From: Luteimonas rhizosphaericola
GTDB lineage: Bacteria; Pseudomonadota; Gammaproteobacteria; Xanthomonadales; Xanthomonadaceae
DNA: 64,000 bases
Assembly (NCBI RefSeq): GCF_029888045.1
Contig: NZ_JARXRN010000016.1
Location: 186,001 to 250,000, forward strand
Direction: 5' to 3'
The notes below the pieces were generated by a model. The model was not told the origin of the DNA. It saw only the letters and a list, made by a program, of their open reading frames with translations, and did not search any database. This document shows positions 19,425 to 28,650 of the stretch, piece after piece (within the stretch, counting starts at the first letter, position 1; the number at the start of each line of letters is the position of its first letter). A program made the translations under genes and the position numbers.

Positions 19425-20378
19425 CTACACCGGGATCGACGCCAGCTCGTCGAAGCCGAACGCGAGGTTGAGGTTCTGCATCGCCTGGGTCGCGGCGCCC
19501 TTGAGCAGGTTGTCGAGCGTGGCCACCACCACCAGCCGGCGCCCGCCCGGGGCCAGGGTGAAGCCGCCGATCTCGACCCCGTGTCGGCCGGCGATGCGGC
19601 TCACCCACGGCGCCTGGTCGACGACCGTCACCAGCGGCTCGCCGGCATAGCGCTCGCGGTAGCGCGCCTGCACCGCCTCGGGCGTCACCGGCGCGCGCAG
19701 GTGCAGGTTCACGGTCATGGTGATGCCGCGGAAGTGGGGCGCCACGTGCGGCATGAATTCGACCGGCGCGCCGAGCTGGCGGGTGACCTCGCGCTCGTGC
19801 AGGTGGTCGGCCAGGGCGTAGGGCATCAGGTTGTCGCGCAGCAGGGCGACGTCGTTCTTGTCCGACGGCGTGGTGCCGGCGCCGGAGTAGCCCGACACCC
19901 CGAAGCACTGCGCCGGCCCGTCCAGCAGCTCGCGCATCGGCGCGACCGCCAGCTGCATCGCGGTCGCGTAGCAGCCCGGGTTGCTGATCCGGCGCTGGCC
20001 GGAATAGCGCGCGCGGGTGAGTTCGGGCAGGCCGTAGTACCAGCCGTCATCGAAGCGGTAGTCCGCGGACAGGTCGACGACCACCGTCTCCGGTCGTGCC
20101 GCGTCCAGTGCCGCGACAAACGGCGCGGCCTTGCCGTTGGGCAGGGCCAGCACCACGGCGTCGGCACCGGCGGCCGCCACCGCGTCGGCATCCAGGGCCT
20201 GGAACCGCAGCGCGCCGGTGTAGCCGTCGTTATGGTCGGCGACCGGCTGCCCGTCGAGTTCGCGCGAGGACACGAAGGCGAGCTCGAACCGTGGATGGGC
20301 GGCCACCAGCCGGATCAGTTCGCGACCGGTGTGGCCGCGCGCACCGACGATGCCGAGGGAGACGGGAGCCTGGTTCAT
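19425..20378 (-). CDS. argC: N-acetyl-gamma-glutamyl-phosphate reductase
   Basis: This 317-residue NADP-dependent reductase makes N-acetylglutamate semialdehyde. The nucleotide-binding [15 protein letters not shown], catalytic Cys in SNPGCYATA, and [13 protein letters not shown] histidine region are clear. The ATG at 20378 overlaps the GNAT gene's stop by 4 nt; argH follows after 87 nt. Confidence 0.96.
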   Translation of the reverse strand: MNQAPVSLGIVGARGHTGRELIRLVAAHPRFELAFVSSRELDGQPVADHNDGYTGALRFQALDADAVAAAGADAVVLALPNGKAAPFVAALDAARPETVVVDLSADYRFDDGWYYGLPELTRARYSGQRRISNPGCYATAMQLAVAPMRELLDGPAQCFGVSGYSGAGTTPSDKNDVALLRDNLMPYALADHLHEREVTRQLGAPVEFMPHVAPHFRGITMTVNLHLRAPVTPEAVQARYRERYAGEPLVTVVDQAPWVSRIAGRHGVEIGGFTLAPGGRRLVVVATLDNLLKGAATQAMQNLNLAFGFDELASIPV

Positions 20379-20989
20379 GCGTGCGCGTCCAGCCGGGCCT
20401 GCAGGTGCCGGCGCACCGCCAGCCATTCGGTATCGAGGATCGAGAACACCACCGTGTCGCGCAGCGAGCCGTCGGAATGGCGCTTGGCGTTGCGCAGCAC
20501 GCCGTCCTGCTTCGCGCCCAGGCGCGCGATCGCCGCGCGCGAGGCGTGGTTGAACCAGCTGGTCTCGAAGCTCACGTTCACGCAGCGCAGGGTGTCGAAG
20601 GCATGTTCGAGCAGCATGCGCTTGCATTCGGTGTTCACGCCGCTGCGCTGCACGCGCGGCGCGTACCAGGTGTAGCCGATCAGCAGCTTGGGCACCTCCG
20701 GTTCGAGGCCGTAGAAGCGGGTGCAGCCGACGATCGCGCCATCGGCAGCGCGCACCACGAAAGGCAGCTCGCGTCCCTGCGCCTGCGCCTCGAGCACCCC
20801 GGCGACGTAGGCGTCCACGCGGTCCGGCGCCGGGACGTGGGTGTACCACAGCGCGTCCAGGCCGCCGCCCTCGACCACGGCCCGCAGACCGTCGGCATGC
20901 GCGGCCTGCAGCGGTTCGAGCACAGCGTGGCGCCCGACCAGCCGCGGGACGCTGCGCCAGGGCGCGGGCAAGGCGTCGATGCCGGTCAT
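20375..20989 (-). CDS. GNAT-family N-acetyltransferase inside the arg operon
   Basis: This 204-residue acetyltransferase resembles the RimJ/RimL branch: [21 protein letters not shown] is the acetyl-CoA loop region and [21 protein letters not shown] the strand-helix after it. It is coupled by 4-nt overlaps to argB/A upstream and argC downstream. Its substrate is unknown. Because the preceding protein already carries an N-acetylglutamate synthase domain, it is not needed for acetylglutamate formation and may modify another amino group. Confidence 0.85.
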   Translation of the reverse strand: MTGIDALPAPWRSVPRLVGRHAVLEPLQAAHADGLRAVVEGGGLDALWYTHVPAPDRVDAYVAGVLEAQAQGRELPFVVRAADGAIVGCTRFYGLEPEVPKLLIGYTWYAPRVQRSGVNTECKRMLLEHAFDTLRCVNVSFETSWFNHASRAAIARLGAKQDGVLRNAKRHSDGSLRDTVVFSILDTEWLAVRRHLQARLDAHA

Positions 20990-22317
20990 GGCAAAGCCTC
21001 CTGCAGCGTCGGCGGGCGCGTGGCGCAGTGCGCCACGCAGCGCTGGATGTCGGCGAAGGCCTCGATGCCGTACCAGAACACCTTCCACTTCTCCTGCTTG
21101 TAGCAGCCGTCGGATTCGGCGTAGTAGAAGATGTTGATCTGGTTGTTGTGGCGCGAGCGCCAGAACAGCTGCGGCGTCTCCTCGCGCATCACGTTCCAGA
21201 CCGCGCGGCCGAGCCCCTCGCCCTGGGCGTCGTCGAGCACCGCGAACTTGTCCAGGTACACCATGCCGTCGCCGTCGGTGAGGATCACCGCGGCGCGGTA
21301 GTTCTCGCTGACGTAGGCGCGCAGCAGCGTGGTGCGTTCGAAGTAGTCCGGCGCCAGCCGCCGGCCGAAGCTGCGCTCGATCAGGTCGCGCAGGCGGTCG
21401 CGGTCGAACGCGTCCCAGTCCGTGCCGCGCAGCACCTTCTCGCCGCGCCGGACCAGGGTGCCCGAGCCCTTGTGCGTGAACAGCTCCTTGGCCAGGTCCG
21501 CCGGGCGAGTGATCGAGACCGAGGATTCCAGCGGCAGGTTGTCGAGCAGGTCCTTGACCTGTTCGATCTTCACCCGCATGCCGCCGTTGATCCACGGCTG
21601 CTGCATGAGGTGCTCGTACTCGCTGGACAGGTTGATCGAATCGATCACCTGCCCGTCCGCGTCCAGCAGCCCGCCGGTGCCGGTGAGGAAGATGATCTTG
21701 TAGGGCTGCAGCACACGGACCAGCTCGTTGGCGGCGAAGTCGGCGTTGATGTTGAGGATCTGGCCGCCGGCGGTCTCGCCCAGGCTGGCGATGACCGGGA
21801 TCGAGCTGGCCTGCAGGCTGGCCTCGATCGGCGCCAGGTTGACCGCCCGCACCTCGCCCACCAGGCCGTAGGTGTCGCGGTCGAGGTACTCGGCCTCGAA
21901 CACGCCGCCGGTGATCGAGGTCGCGCGCGCGCCCGCCTGCTGCAGCGCCTCGACCAGGGTGAGGTTGGAGGCCTGGAACACGCGGCGCACGATCGCCAGC
22001 GCCTCGGGCGAGGTCACGCGCAGGCCGTTGACCGTCTGCTTGGCGATCCCGGCGGCCGAGAGCTCGGCGTCGAGCTGCGGCCCGGCGCCGTGCAGCACGA
22101 TCGGGGTCAGCCCCACTTCCTGCAGGAAGGTCAGCGACGAGGTCAGCGCCTCGAGGTCGTCGCGCAGCACCGCGCCGCCGACCTTGACCACGGCGAAGCG
22201 CTTGGCGTCGACCTGGGAGAAGCGCTTGAGGTACTGGCTGATCTCCTTCGCGCTGGCCATGCTCGAGAGCAGGCGCACGATGGTCTGCCGGGTCTGCCGG
22301 TTGGCGTCGATGTTCAT
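20986..22317 (-). CDS. argB: Fused N-acetylglutamate kinase / N-acetylglutamate synthase
   Basis: This 443-residue vertebrate-like NAGS/K has an amino-acid-kinase domain at about 1-290 ([59 protein letters not shown]). The acetyltransferase domain at about 300-443 ends in [25 protein letters not shown] and [15 protein letters not shown]. The xanthomonad family makes acetylglutamate and phosphorylates it, with arginine inhibition. The ATG at 22317 overlaps the argE stop by 4 nt. Confidence 0.95.
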   Translation of the reverse strand: MNIDANRQTRQTIVRLLSSMASAKEISQYLKRFSQVDAKRFAVVKVGGAVLRDDLEALTSSLTFLQEVGLTPIVLHGAGPQLDAELSAAGIAKQTVNGLRVTSPEALAIVRRVFQASNLTLVEALQQAGARATSITGGVFEAEYLDRDTYGLVGEVRAVNLAPIEASLQASSIPVIASLGETAGGQILNINADFAANELVRVLQPYKIIFLTGTGGLLDADGQVIDSINLSSEYEHLMQQPWINGGMRVKIEQVKDLLDNLPLESSVSITRPADLAKELFTHKGSGTLVRRGEKVLRGTDWDAFDRDRLRDLIERSFGRRLAPDYFERTTLLRAYVSENYRAAVILTDGDGMVYLDKFAVLDDAQGEGLGRAVWNVMREETPQLFWRSRHNNQINIFYYAESDGCYKQEKWKVFWYGIEAFADIQRCVAHCATRPPTLQEALP

Positions 22318-23411
22318 GCGGATCCGAGGATGCGGCCGACCAGGCCGCCGTAGCGTTGCAGTTGATCCAGCGACACCCACTCGTCGGCGGTGTGGGCCTG
22401 GGCGATGTCGCCGGGGCCGAACACCAGCGCGGTCAGGCCGGCGGCCGAGAACAGCGAGGCCTCGGTCCAGAAATCCACCGCGTTGCCGACCGGCAGGCCG
22501 AGGTCCTCGGCCAGGTCGCGCGCCGCCAGCCGCCGCTCTTCGGCGGCCGCGACGTCCCCGCCGGGCAGCGAGGGGCCGCGGAAGGTCTCTTCGTAGGCCT
22601 CCAGCGCATCGGGCGCCGCGAAGCCGCGGAAGGTGGCGTGCAGCTGGTCGATGTCGTGCGAGGGCAGCGGGCGGAACCCGAAGCGCAGCTCGGCCGCGGG
22701 CGCGATCACGTTGGCCTTGATCCCGCCCTCGATCCGGCCGATGTTGAAGCGCAGCCCGGTCAGCCCACCGAAGCGGCGGTGCGATTCCTGCCCGACCAGC
22801 TCCAGCGCCCGCCCGCCCCAGCGCACCGCCTGGTGCAGCGCGCTGGCGTCCAGCGCGGCGGCGCCCGACGCATGCCCGGCCTCGCCGCGGAACGCCATCC
22901 GCACCGCGCTGATCCCGCGGTGGGCGAGCACCGCCTCGCAATGCGTGGGTTCGGCCACCACCACGTCGCGGAAGCCGTGGTCGCGGGCGAGGAAGGCGGC
23001 GATGCAACGGGCGTCGTTGGCCTCCTCGTCGCTGGTGAACAGGAACGCGGCGTCGCCCGGCCCCGCCTGCGCGGCCGCCAGCAGACCCGCGGCGGCGCCC
23101 TTGATATCGCAGGCGCCCAGGCCCGTCGCGCGCCCGTCGGCCACCCGCAGCACGTGCGGGTCCGCAGTCCAGTGCGGCGACGACGGCACCGTGTCCAGGT
23201 GCACGTTGAACAGCCGCGCCGGCGTGCCCCGCACCGCGAACAGCGACACCGCGCCTGCGCCATGGTCGAGCACCTCGACCTGGAAGTCCGGCAGCTGCGC
23301 GCGGATGTAGTCGAAGATCCCGCCGGTGCCGATCGCGCGCGGCGGATTGCGGGTGTCGAAGGACACCAGACGTTCGAGGTGGTCGAGGATGGGAGCGAGC
23401 AGGTCTGTCAT
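22314..23411 (-). CDS. argE: M20-family deacetylase, probably N-acetyl-L-citrulline deacetylase
   Basis: This 365-residue co-catalytic zinc peptidase-fold enzyme shows [26 protein letters not shown] and VVAEPTHCE metal and catalytic motifs, plus a dimerisation domain with a [10 protein letters not shown] strand. Next to an N-acetylornithine carbamoyltransferase, it should release citrulline from acetylcitrulline rather than ornithine from acetylornithine, as established for Xanthomonas campestris. It lies between argG and the argB/A fusion. Confidence 0.92.
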   Translation of the reverse strand: MTDLLAPILDHLERLVSFDTRNPPRAIGTGGIFDYIRAQLPDFQVEVLDHGAGAVSLFAVRGTPARLFNVHLDTVPSSPHWTADPHVLRVADGRATGLGACDIKGAAAGLLAAAQAGPGDAAFLFTSDEEANDARCIAAFLARDHGFRDVVVAEPTHCEAVLAHRGISAVRMAFRGEAGHASGAAALDASALHQAVRWGGRALELVGQESHRRFGGLTGLRFNIGRIEGGIKANVIAPAAELRFGFRPLPSHDIDQLHATFRGFAAPDALEAYEETFRGPSLPGGDVAAAEERRLAARDLAEDLGLPVGNAVDFWTEASLFSAAGLTALVFGPGDIAQAHTADEWVSLDQLQRYGGLVGRILGSA

Positions 23412-23483
23412 GTGTGTTCCAGCGGGCGGCGGGGCGCGCGATCCGCGGCGCGGATCAGGCAGCCGGAGTGCGGTCGCGGCGCT

Positions 23484-24689
23484 TCAGCGGTTGACCTCGG
23501 CCCACAGCGTGCTGCTCATCCCGAACAGCTTGATGAAGCCTTCGGCCTCCTCCACGCCCCAGTCGGCCGACTGCGCGTAGGTGGCGCCCTTGGAGTGCAG
23601 CAGGTGCGGCGACTCGATCGCCACCGCGTCCACCCGTCCGCCGCGGGTCTCGAGCACCACCTCGCCGCTGACCTTGCGCTGCGAGGACGCCAGGAACGCC
23701 TCCAGGTCCGCCTTCAGCGGGTCGTGGAAGAAGCCCTCGTACACCAGCTCCACCCACTTGCGCGCGACCTCGGGCTTGAAGCGGTTCTGCTGCTTGCTCA
23801 GCACCGCCTCCTCGAGCGCGCGGTGCGCGGTGAGCAGGGCCACCAGCCCCGGCGCCTCGTAAACGATCCGGCCCTTGAGCCCGATCACGGTGTCGCCGGT
23901 GTACATCCCGCGGCCGACGCCGTAGGACGCGAACAGGCGGTTGAGCTTGCCGAGGATCTGCTCGCCGGGCAGCGCCTTGCCGTCGAGTTCCACCGCCTCG
24001 CCCTGCTCGAACTTCAGGTGCACGGTCAGGGTTTCGGTCGGCCATGCGCTGCGCGGGGCGCACCAGCCGCGGGCGCCGTCGCCCGGCGTCTGCCACTGGT
24101 CGATCTCGCCGCCGGACATGGTCACGCCCAGCAGGTTCTCGTTGATGGTGTAGGCCTTCTGCTTGGCGCGCACGCCGAAGCCGCGCTCCTCCAGATAGGC
24201 CTGCTCGTACGCGCGGGTCTGGGTGTGCTGCTTCTGGATCTCGCGGATCGGCGCCACGATGCGGTAGTCGCCCTGCGACTTCACCGCCAGGTCGAAGCGC
24301 ACCTGGTCGTTGCCCATGCCGGTGCAGCCGTGGGCGATGGCGTTGGTGCCGAGCTCGGCCGCGCGCGCCAGCGCGGCGTCGACGATCAGGTAACGGTCGG
24401 ACACCAGCAGCGGGTACTGGCCCTGGTAGCCCTCGCCCGCCCACACGAAGGGCTTGACGAAGCCGCTCCAGATCGCGGGGCCGCCGTCGACGGTGCGGTG
24501 GCTGGCCACGCCCAGTTCCGCGGCGCGCTGCTCGATGAAGGCGCGCTCCTCGTCGTCGACGCCACCGGTGTCGGCGAACACGGTGTGCACGTTCCAGCCG
24601 CGCTCCTTCAGGTAGGGCACGCAGAAGCTGGTGTCGAGCCCGCCGGAAAAGGCCAGGACGATGTCGCGGGATTCGGTGGGGCTGGTCAT
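23484..24689 (-). CDS. argG: Argininosuccinate synthase
   Basis: This 401-residue enzyme joins citrulline and aspartate using ATP. The N-type pyrophosphatase loop [11 protein letters not shown] is at the start, followed by [13 protein letters not shown] and the C-terminal [22 protein letters not shown]. It follows argF' after 135 nt and precedes argE by 72 nt in the same direction. Confidence 0.95.
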   Translation of the reverse strand: MTSPTESRDIVLAFSGGLDTSFCVPYLKERGWNVHTVFADTGGVDDEERAFIEQRAAELGVASHRTVDGGPAIWSGFVKPFVWAGEGYQGQYPLLVSDRYLIVDAALARAAELGTNAIAHGCTGMGNDQVRFDLAVKSQGDYRIVAPIREIQKQHTQTRAYEQAYLEERGFGVRAKQKAYTINENLLGVTMSGGEIDQWQTPGDGARGWCAPRSAWPTETLTVHLKFEQGEAVELDGKALPGEQILGKLNRLFASYGVGRGMYTGDTVIGLKGRIVYEAPGLVALLTAHRALEEAVLSKQQNRFKPEVARKWVELVYEGFFHDPLKADLEAFLASSQRKVSGEVVLETRGGRVDAVAIESPHLLHSKGATYAQSADWGVEEAEGFIKLFGMSSTLWAEVNR

Positions 24690-24824
24690 CGGATCTTCTC
24701 TTGGCTGTGCACCCTCCCCCGTGCGCCGGGGAAGGTTGGAATGGGGTCGGGATGGGCCGCGATTGCGGGAGGCCGCTCGCCTCCGCCGTCAAGGATGCGC
24801 GGTCGGCGACGGGGAAAACGCCGG
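24690..24824. other. Intergenic spacer with possible dispersed-repeat sequence
   Basis: The 135 bases between argF' and argG hold no gene. The stretch around 24708-24760 (ACCCTCCCCCGTGCGCCGGG followed by GAAGGTTGG) resembles the C-rich intergenic repeats common in xanthomonads. This is an impression only; no second copy was found in the window. Confidence 0.3.
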
Positions 24825-25826
24825 CTATCGCACCAGTGCGGCCATGACCGCCTTCTGCACGTGCAGGCGGTTCTCGGCCTCGTCGATGGCGATGCACTGC
24901 GGGGAATCCATCACCGCGTCGGTGGCCTTGACGTTGCGGCGCAGCGGCAGGCAGTGGCTGAACACGCCGTTGTTGGTCAGCGCCATCTTGCGCTCGTCGA
25001 CGATGAAGTGCCGGTACTGGTCGCGGATCGGCTTCTCGGGCGCCCAGTTGCCGAAATACGGCAGCGCGCCCCAGCTCTTGGCGTAGACCACGTCGGCGCC
25101 GGCGTAGGCGCTGTCGATGTCGTGGCTCACCTGCAGCGAGCCGCCGCTTTCGGCGACGTTCTGCCGCGCCCAGCCCATGTAGCGCTCGTCGAGCACGTAC
25201 TCCGGCGTGGGGCACAGCAGGGTCACGTCCATCCCCAGGCGGGTGGCGATGGTCAGCGCGGAATTGGCCACCGCGGTGTTGAGCGGCTTGGGGTGGTAGG
25301 TCCAGGTCAGCACGTACTTCTTCCCGCGCAGGTCGGAGGTGCCGAAGTGCTCCTGCAGCGCCAGCGCATGCGCCAGCTCCTGGCAGGGATGGGTGATGGT
25401 CTCCATGTTGATGACCGGCACCGGCGAATACGTCGCGAACGACTTCAGCACCAGGTCCTCGCGGTCCTTGGCCCAGTCGACGAATTTCGGGAACGCGCGC
25501 ACGCCGATCAGGTCGACGTATCGTCCCAGCACCCGCGCCACCTCGGCGATGTGCTCCTCGGTCTCGCCGTCCATCACCGTGCCCAGGTCGAACTCGATCG
25601 GCCAGGCGTCCTTGCCGGGCTGCAGCACCACCGCGTGCCCGCCGAGCTGGAACGCGCCGAGCTCGAAGCTGGTGCGCGTGCGCATCGAGGGGTTGAAGAA
25701 CACCAGCGCGATCGAACGGCCCTTGAGCGCATCGCCGAGCTTCTCGCGCTTGAAGCGCGCGGCTTCGACCAGCAGCGCATCGAGGTCGGGACGGCTCCAG
25801 TCCTGCGTGTTCAGGAAGTGCTTCAT
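24825..25826 (-). CDS. argF': N-acetylornithine carbamoyltransferase
   Basis: This 333-residue transcarbamylase makes acetylcitrulline from acetylornithine and carbamoyl phosphate. It has the carbamoyl-phosphate site NPSMRTRTS and HPCQELAHA. The 80s-loop region (EFDLGTVMDGETEEH) and HCLPLRRNVKATDAVMDS, whose lysine (about K300) matches the carboxylated lysine of the Xanthomonas enzyme, separate it from ordinary ornithine carbamoyltransferase. The ATG at 25826 gives MKHFLNTQDW, the normal start. It is the first structural gene after a candidate attenuator. Confidence 0.95.
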   Translation of the reverse strand: MKHFLNTQDWSRPDLDALLVEAARFKREKLGDALKGRSIALVFFNPSMRTRTSFELGAFQLGGHAVVLQPGKDAWPIEFDLGTVMDGETEEHIAEVARVLGRYVDLIGVRAFPKFVDWAKDREDLVLKSFATYSPVPVINMETITHPCQELAHALALQEHFGTSDLRGKKYVLTWTYHPKPLNTAVANSALTIATRLGMDVTLLCPTPEYVLDERYMGWARQNVAESGGSLQVSHDIDSAYAGADVVYAKSWGALPYFGNWAPEKPIRDQYRHFIVDERKMALTNNGVFSHCLPLRRNVKATDAVMDSPQCIAIDEAENRLHVQKAVMAALVR

Positions 25827-25873
25827 CGGCGTATCCAGTTCCGGGAATCGGGGATCGAGAGGGTGCAGAAACG

Positions 25874-25898
25874 AAAAAACCCAGCCTCTGGCTGGGTT
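25874..25898 (-). terminator. Attenuator terminator in the argF' leader
   Basis: On the minus strand AACCCAGCC and GGCTGGGTT form a perfect 9-bp stem with a 3-nt loop followed by six T residues, an excellent intrinsic terminator. It lies 47 nt before argF' and 37 nt after a short Arg-rich reading frame. Its ascending arm can instead pair with GCTGGGTCC (25926-25934) just after that frame's stop, forming an antiterminator. Confidence 0.85.
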
Positions 25899-25935
25899 CC
25901 GGCATGACGGCAACGAACGTCCGGGGGACCCAGCT

Positions 25936-26031
25936 TCAGCGACAGGGATCCGGTCGACGCGCACGCGACGTCATCCCCGACGCCATGCGGGCGGAGGTCA
26001 GGATGTCGGCGTGGGCAAGGGCGTTGTTCAC
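25936..26031 (-). CDS. Candidate arginine leader peptide of the arg/pro operon
   Basis: A 31-codon frame begins at GTG (26031) with GAGG nine bases upstream and ends ...TSRARRPDPCR. Four of the last nine codons are Arg, including CGT and CGA, codons avoided in the surrounding genes. The stop codon is one base from the antiterminator segment. A CCGGATCCC stretch over codons 27-29 can pair imperfectly with the same segment. This fits a peptide whose translation senses charged tRNA-Arg. An internal ATG (25986) would give a 16-residue version but lacks a ribosome-binding site. Confidence 0.65.
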   Translation of the reverse strand: MNNALAHADILTSARMASGMTSRARRPDPCR

Positions 26032-26084
26032 GGCGCGAATCCTCGCACGCCGGGCCACCGAACTGCAACCGCAATCGGCTGGAA

Positions 26085-26591
26085 TCAGGGAGTTTCGCCT
26101 GAAACGACCGGCGTGACCGACACCCGCACCCGCAGGCGGTTGCCGGGATCGGCCGGCAGGCGGGAGCGGTACTTCACCCCGCGGTGCACGTAGTCCACGT
26201 CGAACGCGATCGGGCGCCGGAATTCGCGCTCCACCGGCACCATGCGGCACTGGCCGCCCGCCGAGGGCGCGACTTCCTCGACCTTGGGATCCGGCGTGAG
26301 CGCACCCTTCACCGCGCCGATGACGCGGGCGAACCCGGTGGGGTGCTCTTCGTCGTCCCGTACCGGGGTGGAGGCTTCGCAGCGCTCGACCATGCTGGTC
26401 GCGCGCAGGGTCTGGAACACCGGCTCGGCGCGCAGCACCTGGGCGTATTCCACCCGCACGTTCTCGGGCTGCTGCGCCGGAGCCGCTTCCTCGACGTCCT
26501 GCGCCAGCGCGTTCGCGGCGCACAGCATGCACGCGGCCGCGAGCAGCGGCCGCGCCAGCCAGGCGGTGATGGGCGTTCGGGCTCGGAACAT
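26085..26591 (-). CDS. Exported protein related to glycine-zipper envelope proteins but lacking the zipper
   Basis: This 168-residue precursor has a signal peptide ([21 protein letters not shown]). The segments [24 protein letters not shown] and [30 protein letters not shown] resemble the flanks of glycine-zipper 2TM outer-membrane proteins. In those, the two flanks enclose a GG-rich membrane hairpin; here only a short [13 protein letters not shown] remains. Function is unknown. It lies upstream of the arg leader on the same strand and diverges from cysS. Confidence 0.7.
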   Translation of the reverse strand: MFRARTPITAWLARPLLAAACMLCAANALAQDVEEAAPAQQPENVRVEYAQVLRAEPVFQTLRATSMVERCEASTPVRDDEEHPTGFARVIGAVKGALTPDPKVEEVAPSAGGQCRMVPVEREFRRPIAFDVDYVHRGVKYRSRLPADPGNRLRVRVSVTPVVSGETP

Positions 26592-26757
26592 TGGCGACAG
26601 TGTAGGCGCTGGCGGCCCGCCGTCGGCTGAACCCGACCGCCTGCAGACGCGTCTGGAGCCGTGCCGGGTGGCTCGCGCGGCATGGGTCCAGGGCCGCCGC
26701 GCGTGCCGCGAAATCGCGCACGGCCTAGAATCGACGGTTTCCCGCCGCCGCGTGCCG

Positions 26758-28134
26758 ATGACCCTGCGCCTGTTCAACAGCCTGACCCGCCAGGTCGAAG
26801 CCTTCGCCCCGCTCGACTCGGCCTGCCCGACCATGTACCTGTGCGGGCCCACGGTCTACAACTTCGTGCACATCGGCAATGCGCGCGGCCCGGTGGTGTT
26901 CGGCGTGCTGGCCGCGCTGCTGCGCAGGCGCCACGGCGCGCTGCGCTACGCGCGCAACATCACCGACGTGGACGACAAGATCAACGCCGCCGCGCGCGCG
27001 GCCGGCGTGCCGATCGCCACGATCACCGACCGCTTCGCCGCCGCCTACCGCGAGGACATGGCCGCGCTCGGAGTGGCGGGCGATTTCGCGCCCGACATCG
27101 AGCCCGCCGCCACCGCCCACATCGGGCAGATGGTCGCGATGATCGAACGGCTGGTCGCGTCCGGCCACGCCTACGCGGCCGAGGGCCACGTGCTGTTCGC
27201 GGTGGACACCTTCGACAGCTACGGCCGGCTCTCGCGTCGCGATCCGGACGAAATGCTCGCAGGCGCGCGCGTCGAGGTGGCGCCGTACAAGCGCAACGCC
27301 GGCGATTTCGTGCTGTGGAAGCCCTCCGGCCCCGAACTGCCGGGCTGGGATTCGCCCTGGGGCCGCGGGCGGCCGGGCTGGCACATCGAGTGTTCGGCGA
27401 TGGCCGCCGCGCACCTGGGCGAGACCATCGACATCCATGCCGGCGGCGTCGACCTGCAGTTCCCCCACCACGAGAACGAGGTGGCGCAGAGCGAATGCGC
27501 GCACGGCGGGCGCGTGTTCGCGCGCACCTGGCTGCACAACGGCATGCTGACGCTGTCGGGCACCAAGATGTCCAAGTCGCTCGGCAACATCGAGAAGGTC
27601 CACGACCTGGTGCGCCAGCATCCGCCCGAAGCGCTGCGCTACGCGTTGCTGTCGGCCCACTACCGGCAGCCGCTGGACTGGTCGGACGGGCTGATCGAGC
27701 AGAGCGTGCGCACGCTCGACCGGCTCTACGGCACCCTGCGCGACCTGATGGATGTCGATGCGCAGGCCACGATTCCCGATGCGATCGAGTCGGCGCTCGA
27801 CGAGGACCTCAACACACCCGCGGCGCTGGCCGAACTCGCGCGCATCGCCGGCGAGGCCCGCAAGGCCGGCGACGACGTCGAACGCGGACGCCTCAAGGCC
27901 GAGCTGCTCGGCGCGGGCGCCGCGCTGGGCCTGCTGCAGCAGGCGCCCGCGGCGTGGTTCGCGCGCGGCGCCTCGGGCGACGACGATGCCCGCATCCAGG
28001 CCCTGGTCGACGAGCGCGCGACCGCCAAGCGGTCACGCGACTTCGCACGCGCCGACGCGATCCGGGACCAGCTCGCCGCCGAAGGCATCCTGCTCGAGGA
28101 CACGCCGCAGGGCGTGCGCTGGAAGCGGGCCTGA
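26758..28134 (+). CDS. cysS: Cysteinyl-tRNA synthetase
   Basis: This 458-residue class I synthetase charges tRNA-Cys. The HIGH-type motif reads [13 protein letters not shown]. Zinc ligands include [15 protein letters not shown] and [13 protein letters not shown], and the KMSKS loop is TKMSKSLGN. The ATG at 26758 starts [12 protein letters not shown], the expected N-terminus, although no strong ribosome-binding site is visible. The C-terminal helical anticodon region is complete. Confidence 0.96.
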   Translation: MTLRLFNSLTRQVEAFAPLDSACPTMYLCGPTVYNFVHIGNARGPVVFGVLAALLRRRHGALRYARNITDVDDKINAAARAAGVPIATITDRFAAAYREDMAALGVAGDFAPDIEPAATAHIGQMVAMIERLVASGHAYAAEGHVLFAVDTFDSYGRLSRRDPDEMLAGARVEVAPYKRNAGDFVLWKPSGPELPGWDSPWGRGRPGWHIECSAMAAAHLGETIDIHAGGVDLQFPHHENEVAQSECAHGGRVFARTWLHNGMLTLSGTKMSKSLGNIEKVHDLVRQHPPEALRYALLSAHYRQPLDWSDGLIEQSVRTLDRLYGTLRDLMDVDAQATIPDAIESALDEDLNTPAALAELARIAGEARKAGDDVERGRLKAELLGAGAALGLLQQAPAAWFARGASGDDDARIQALVDERATAKRSRDFARADAIRDQLAAEGILLEDTPQGVRWKRA

Positions 28135-28209
28135 GATGGCAGTTGCCCATTCCCCCATTCCGCCCGGTGGGCGCGCCGACCCGCCACGCACCCCCCGGAC
28201 AGGACTGAC

Positions 28210-28650
28210 GTGAACGATTCTCCCTTCCCTCTCGAACCCACCCCCGCCGAGGCCCAGGCCGCGATCCGCGACGAGTTCGCCTTCTTCGGCGACTGGTCCG
28301 AGCGCTACCAGTACCTGATCGACCTCGGGCGCAAGCTGCCGCCGTTCCCGGATGAGGCGAAGACCGAGGAACACCGCCTGCTCGGCTGCCAGTCGATGGT
28401 CTGGATCGTCCCCCGCGGCGATGCGACGCGGCTGGACTTCGCCGCCGCCAGCGACTCGGCCATCGTCTCGGGGCTGATCTACCTCGCGCTGCGGGTGTAC
28501 TCGGGCCGCAGCGCGCGCGAGATCCTCGACACCGACGCGGACTACGTCGCCGACATCGGCCTGGCGAAACACCTCTCGCCCACGCGCAACAACGGCCTCG
28601 CGGCGCTGATCGCCTTCATCCGCGACACCGCGCAACGCGCGCTGGCGTGA
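28210..28650 (+). CDS. sufE: SufE-family sulfur acceptor protein
   Basis: This 146-residue protein of the SufE/CsdE fold stimulates a cysteine desulfurase by accepting persulfide sulfur on its conserved Cys (HRLLGCQSMVW). It starts with GTG, 75 nt after cysS. No suf or isc gene is nearby, so a partner encoded elsewhere (SufS or CsdA) is inferred. Its stop overlaps the next gene's GTG start by 4 nt. Confidence 0.92.
   Translation: MNDSPFPLEPTPAEAQAAIRDEFAFFGDWSERYQYLIDLGRKLPPFPDEAKTEEHRLLGCQSMVWIVPRGDATRLDFAAASDSAIVSGLIYLALRVYSGRSAREILDTDADYVADIGLAKHLSPTRNNGLAALIAFIRDTAQRALA

Noticed and set aside
25874-25898. Reading the terminator before argF' simply as the end of the upstream gene
   Set aside because: It is about 190 bases beyond that gene's stop, follows a short translatable frame and has a competing upstream complement. 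An attenuator fits better, although the simpler role cannot be excluded.
22356-25907. Very long plus-strand open frame (over 1100 codons) opposite argE, argG and argF'
   Set aside because: The encoded text is His/Gln/Arg/Ala-rich without domains, as expected for an antisense frame in 70% GC DNA. The minus strand carries three clear arg genes here.
26242-26757. Upstream in-frame extension of cysS
   Set aside because: It would overlap the signal-peptide gene on the other strand, and cysS homologues start at MTLRLFNSL.
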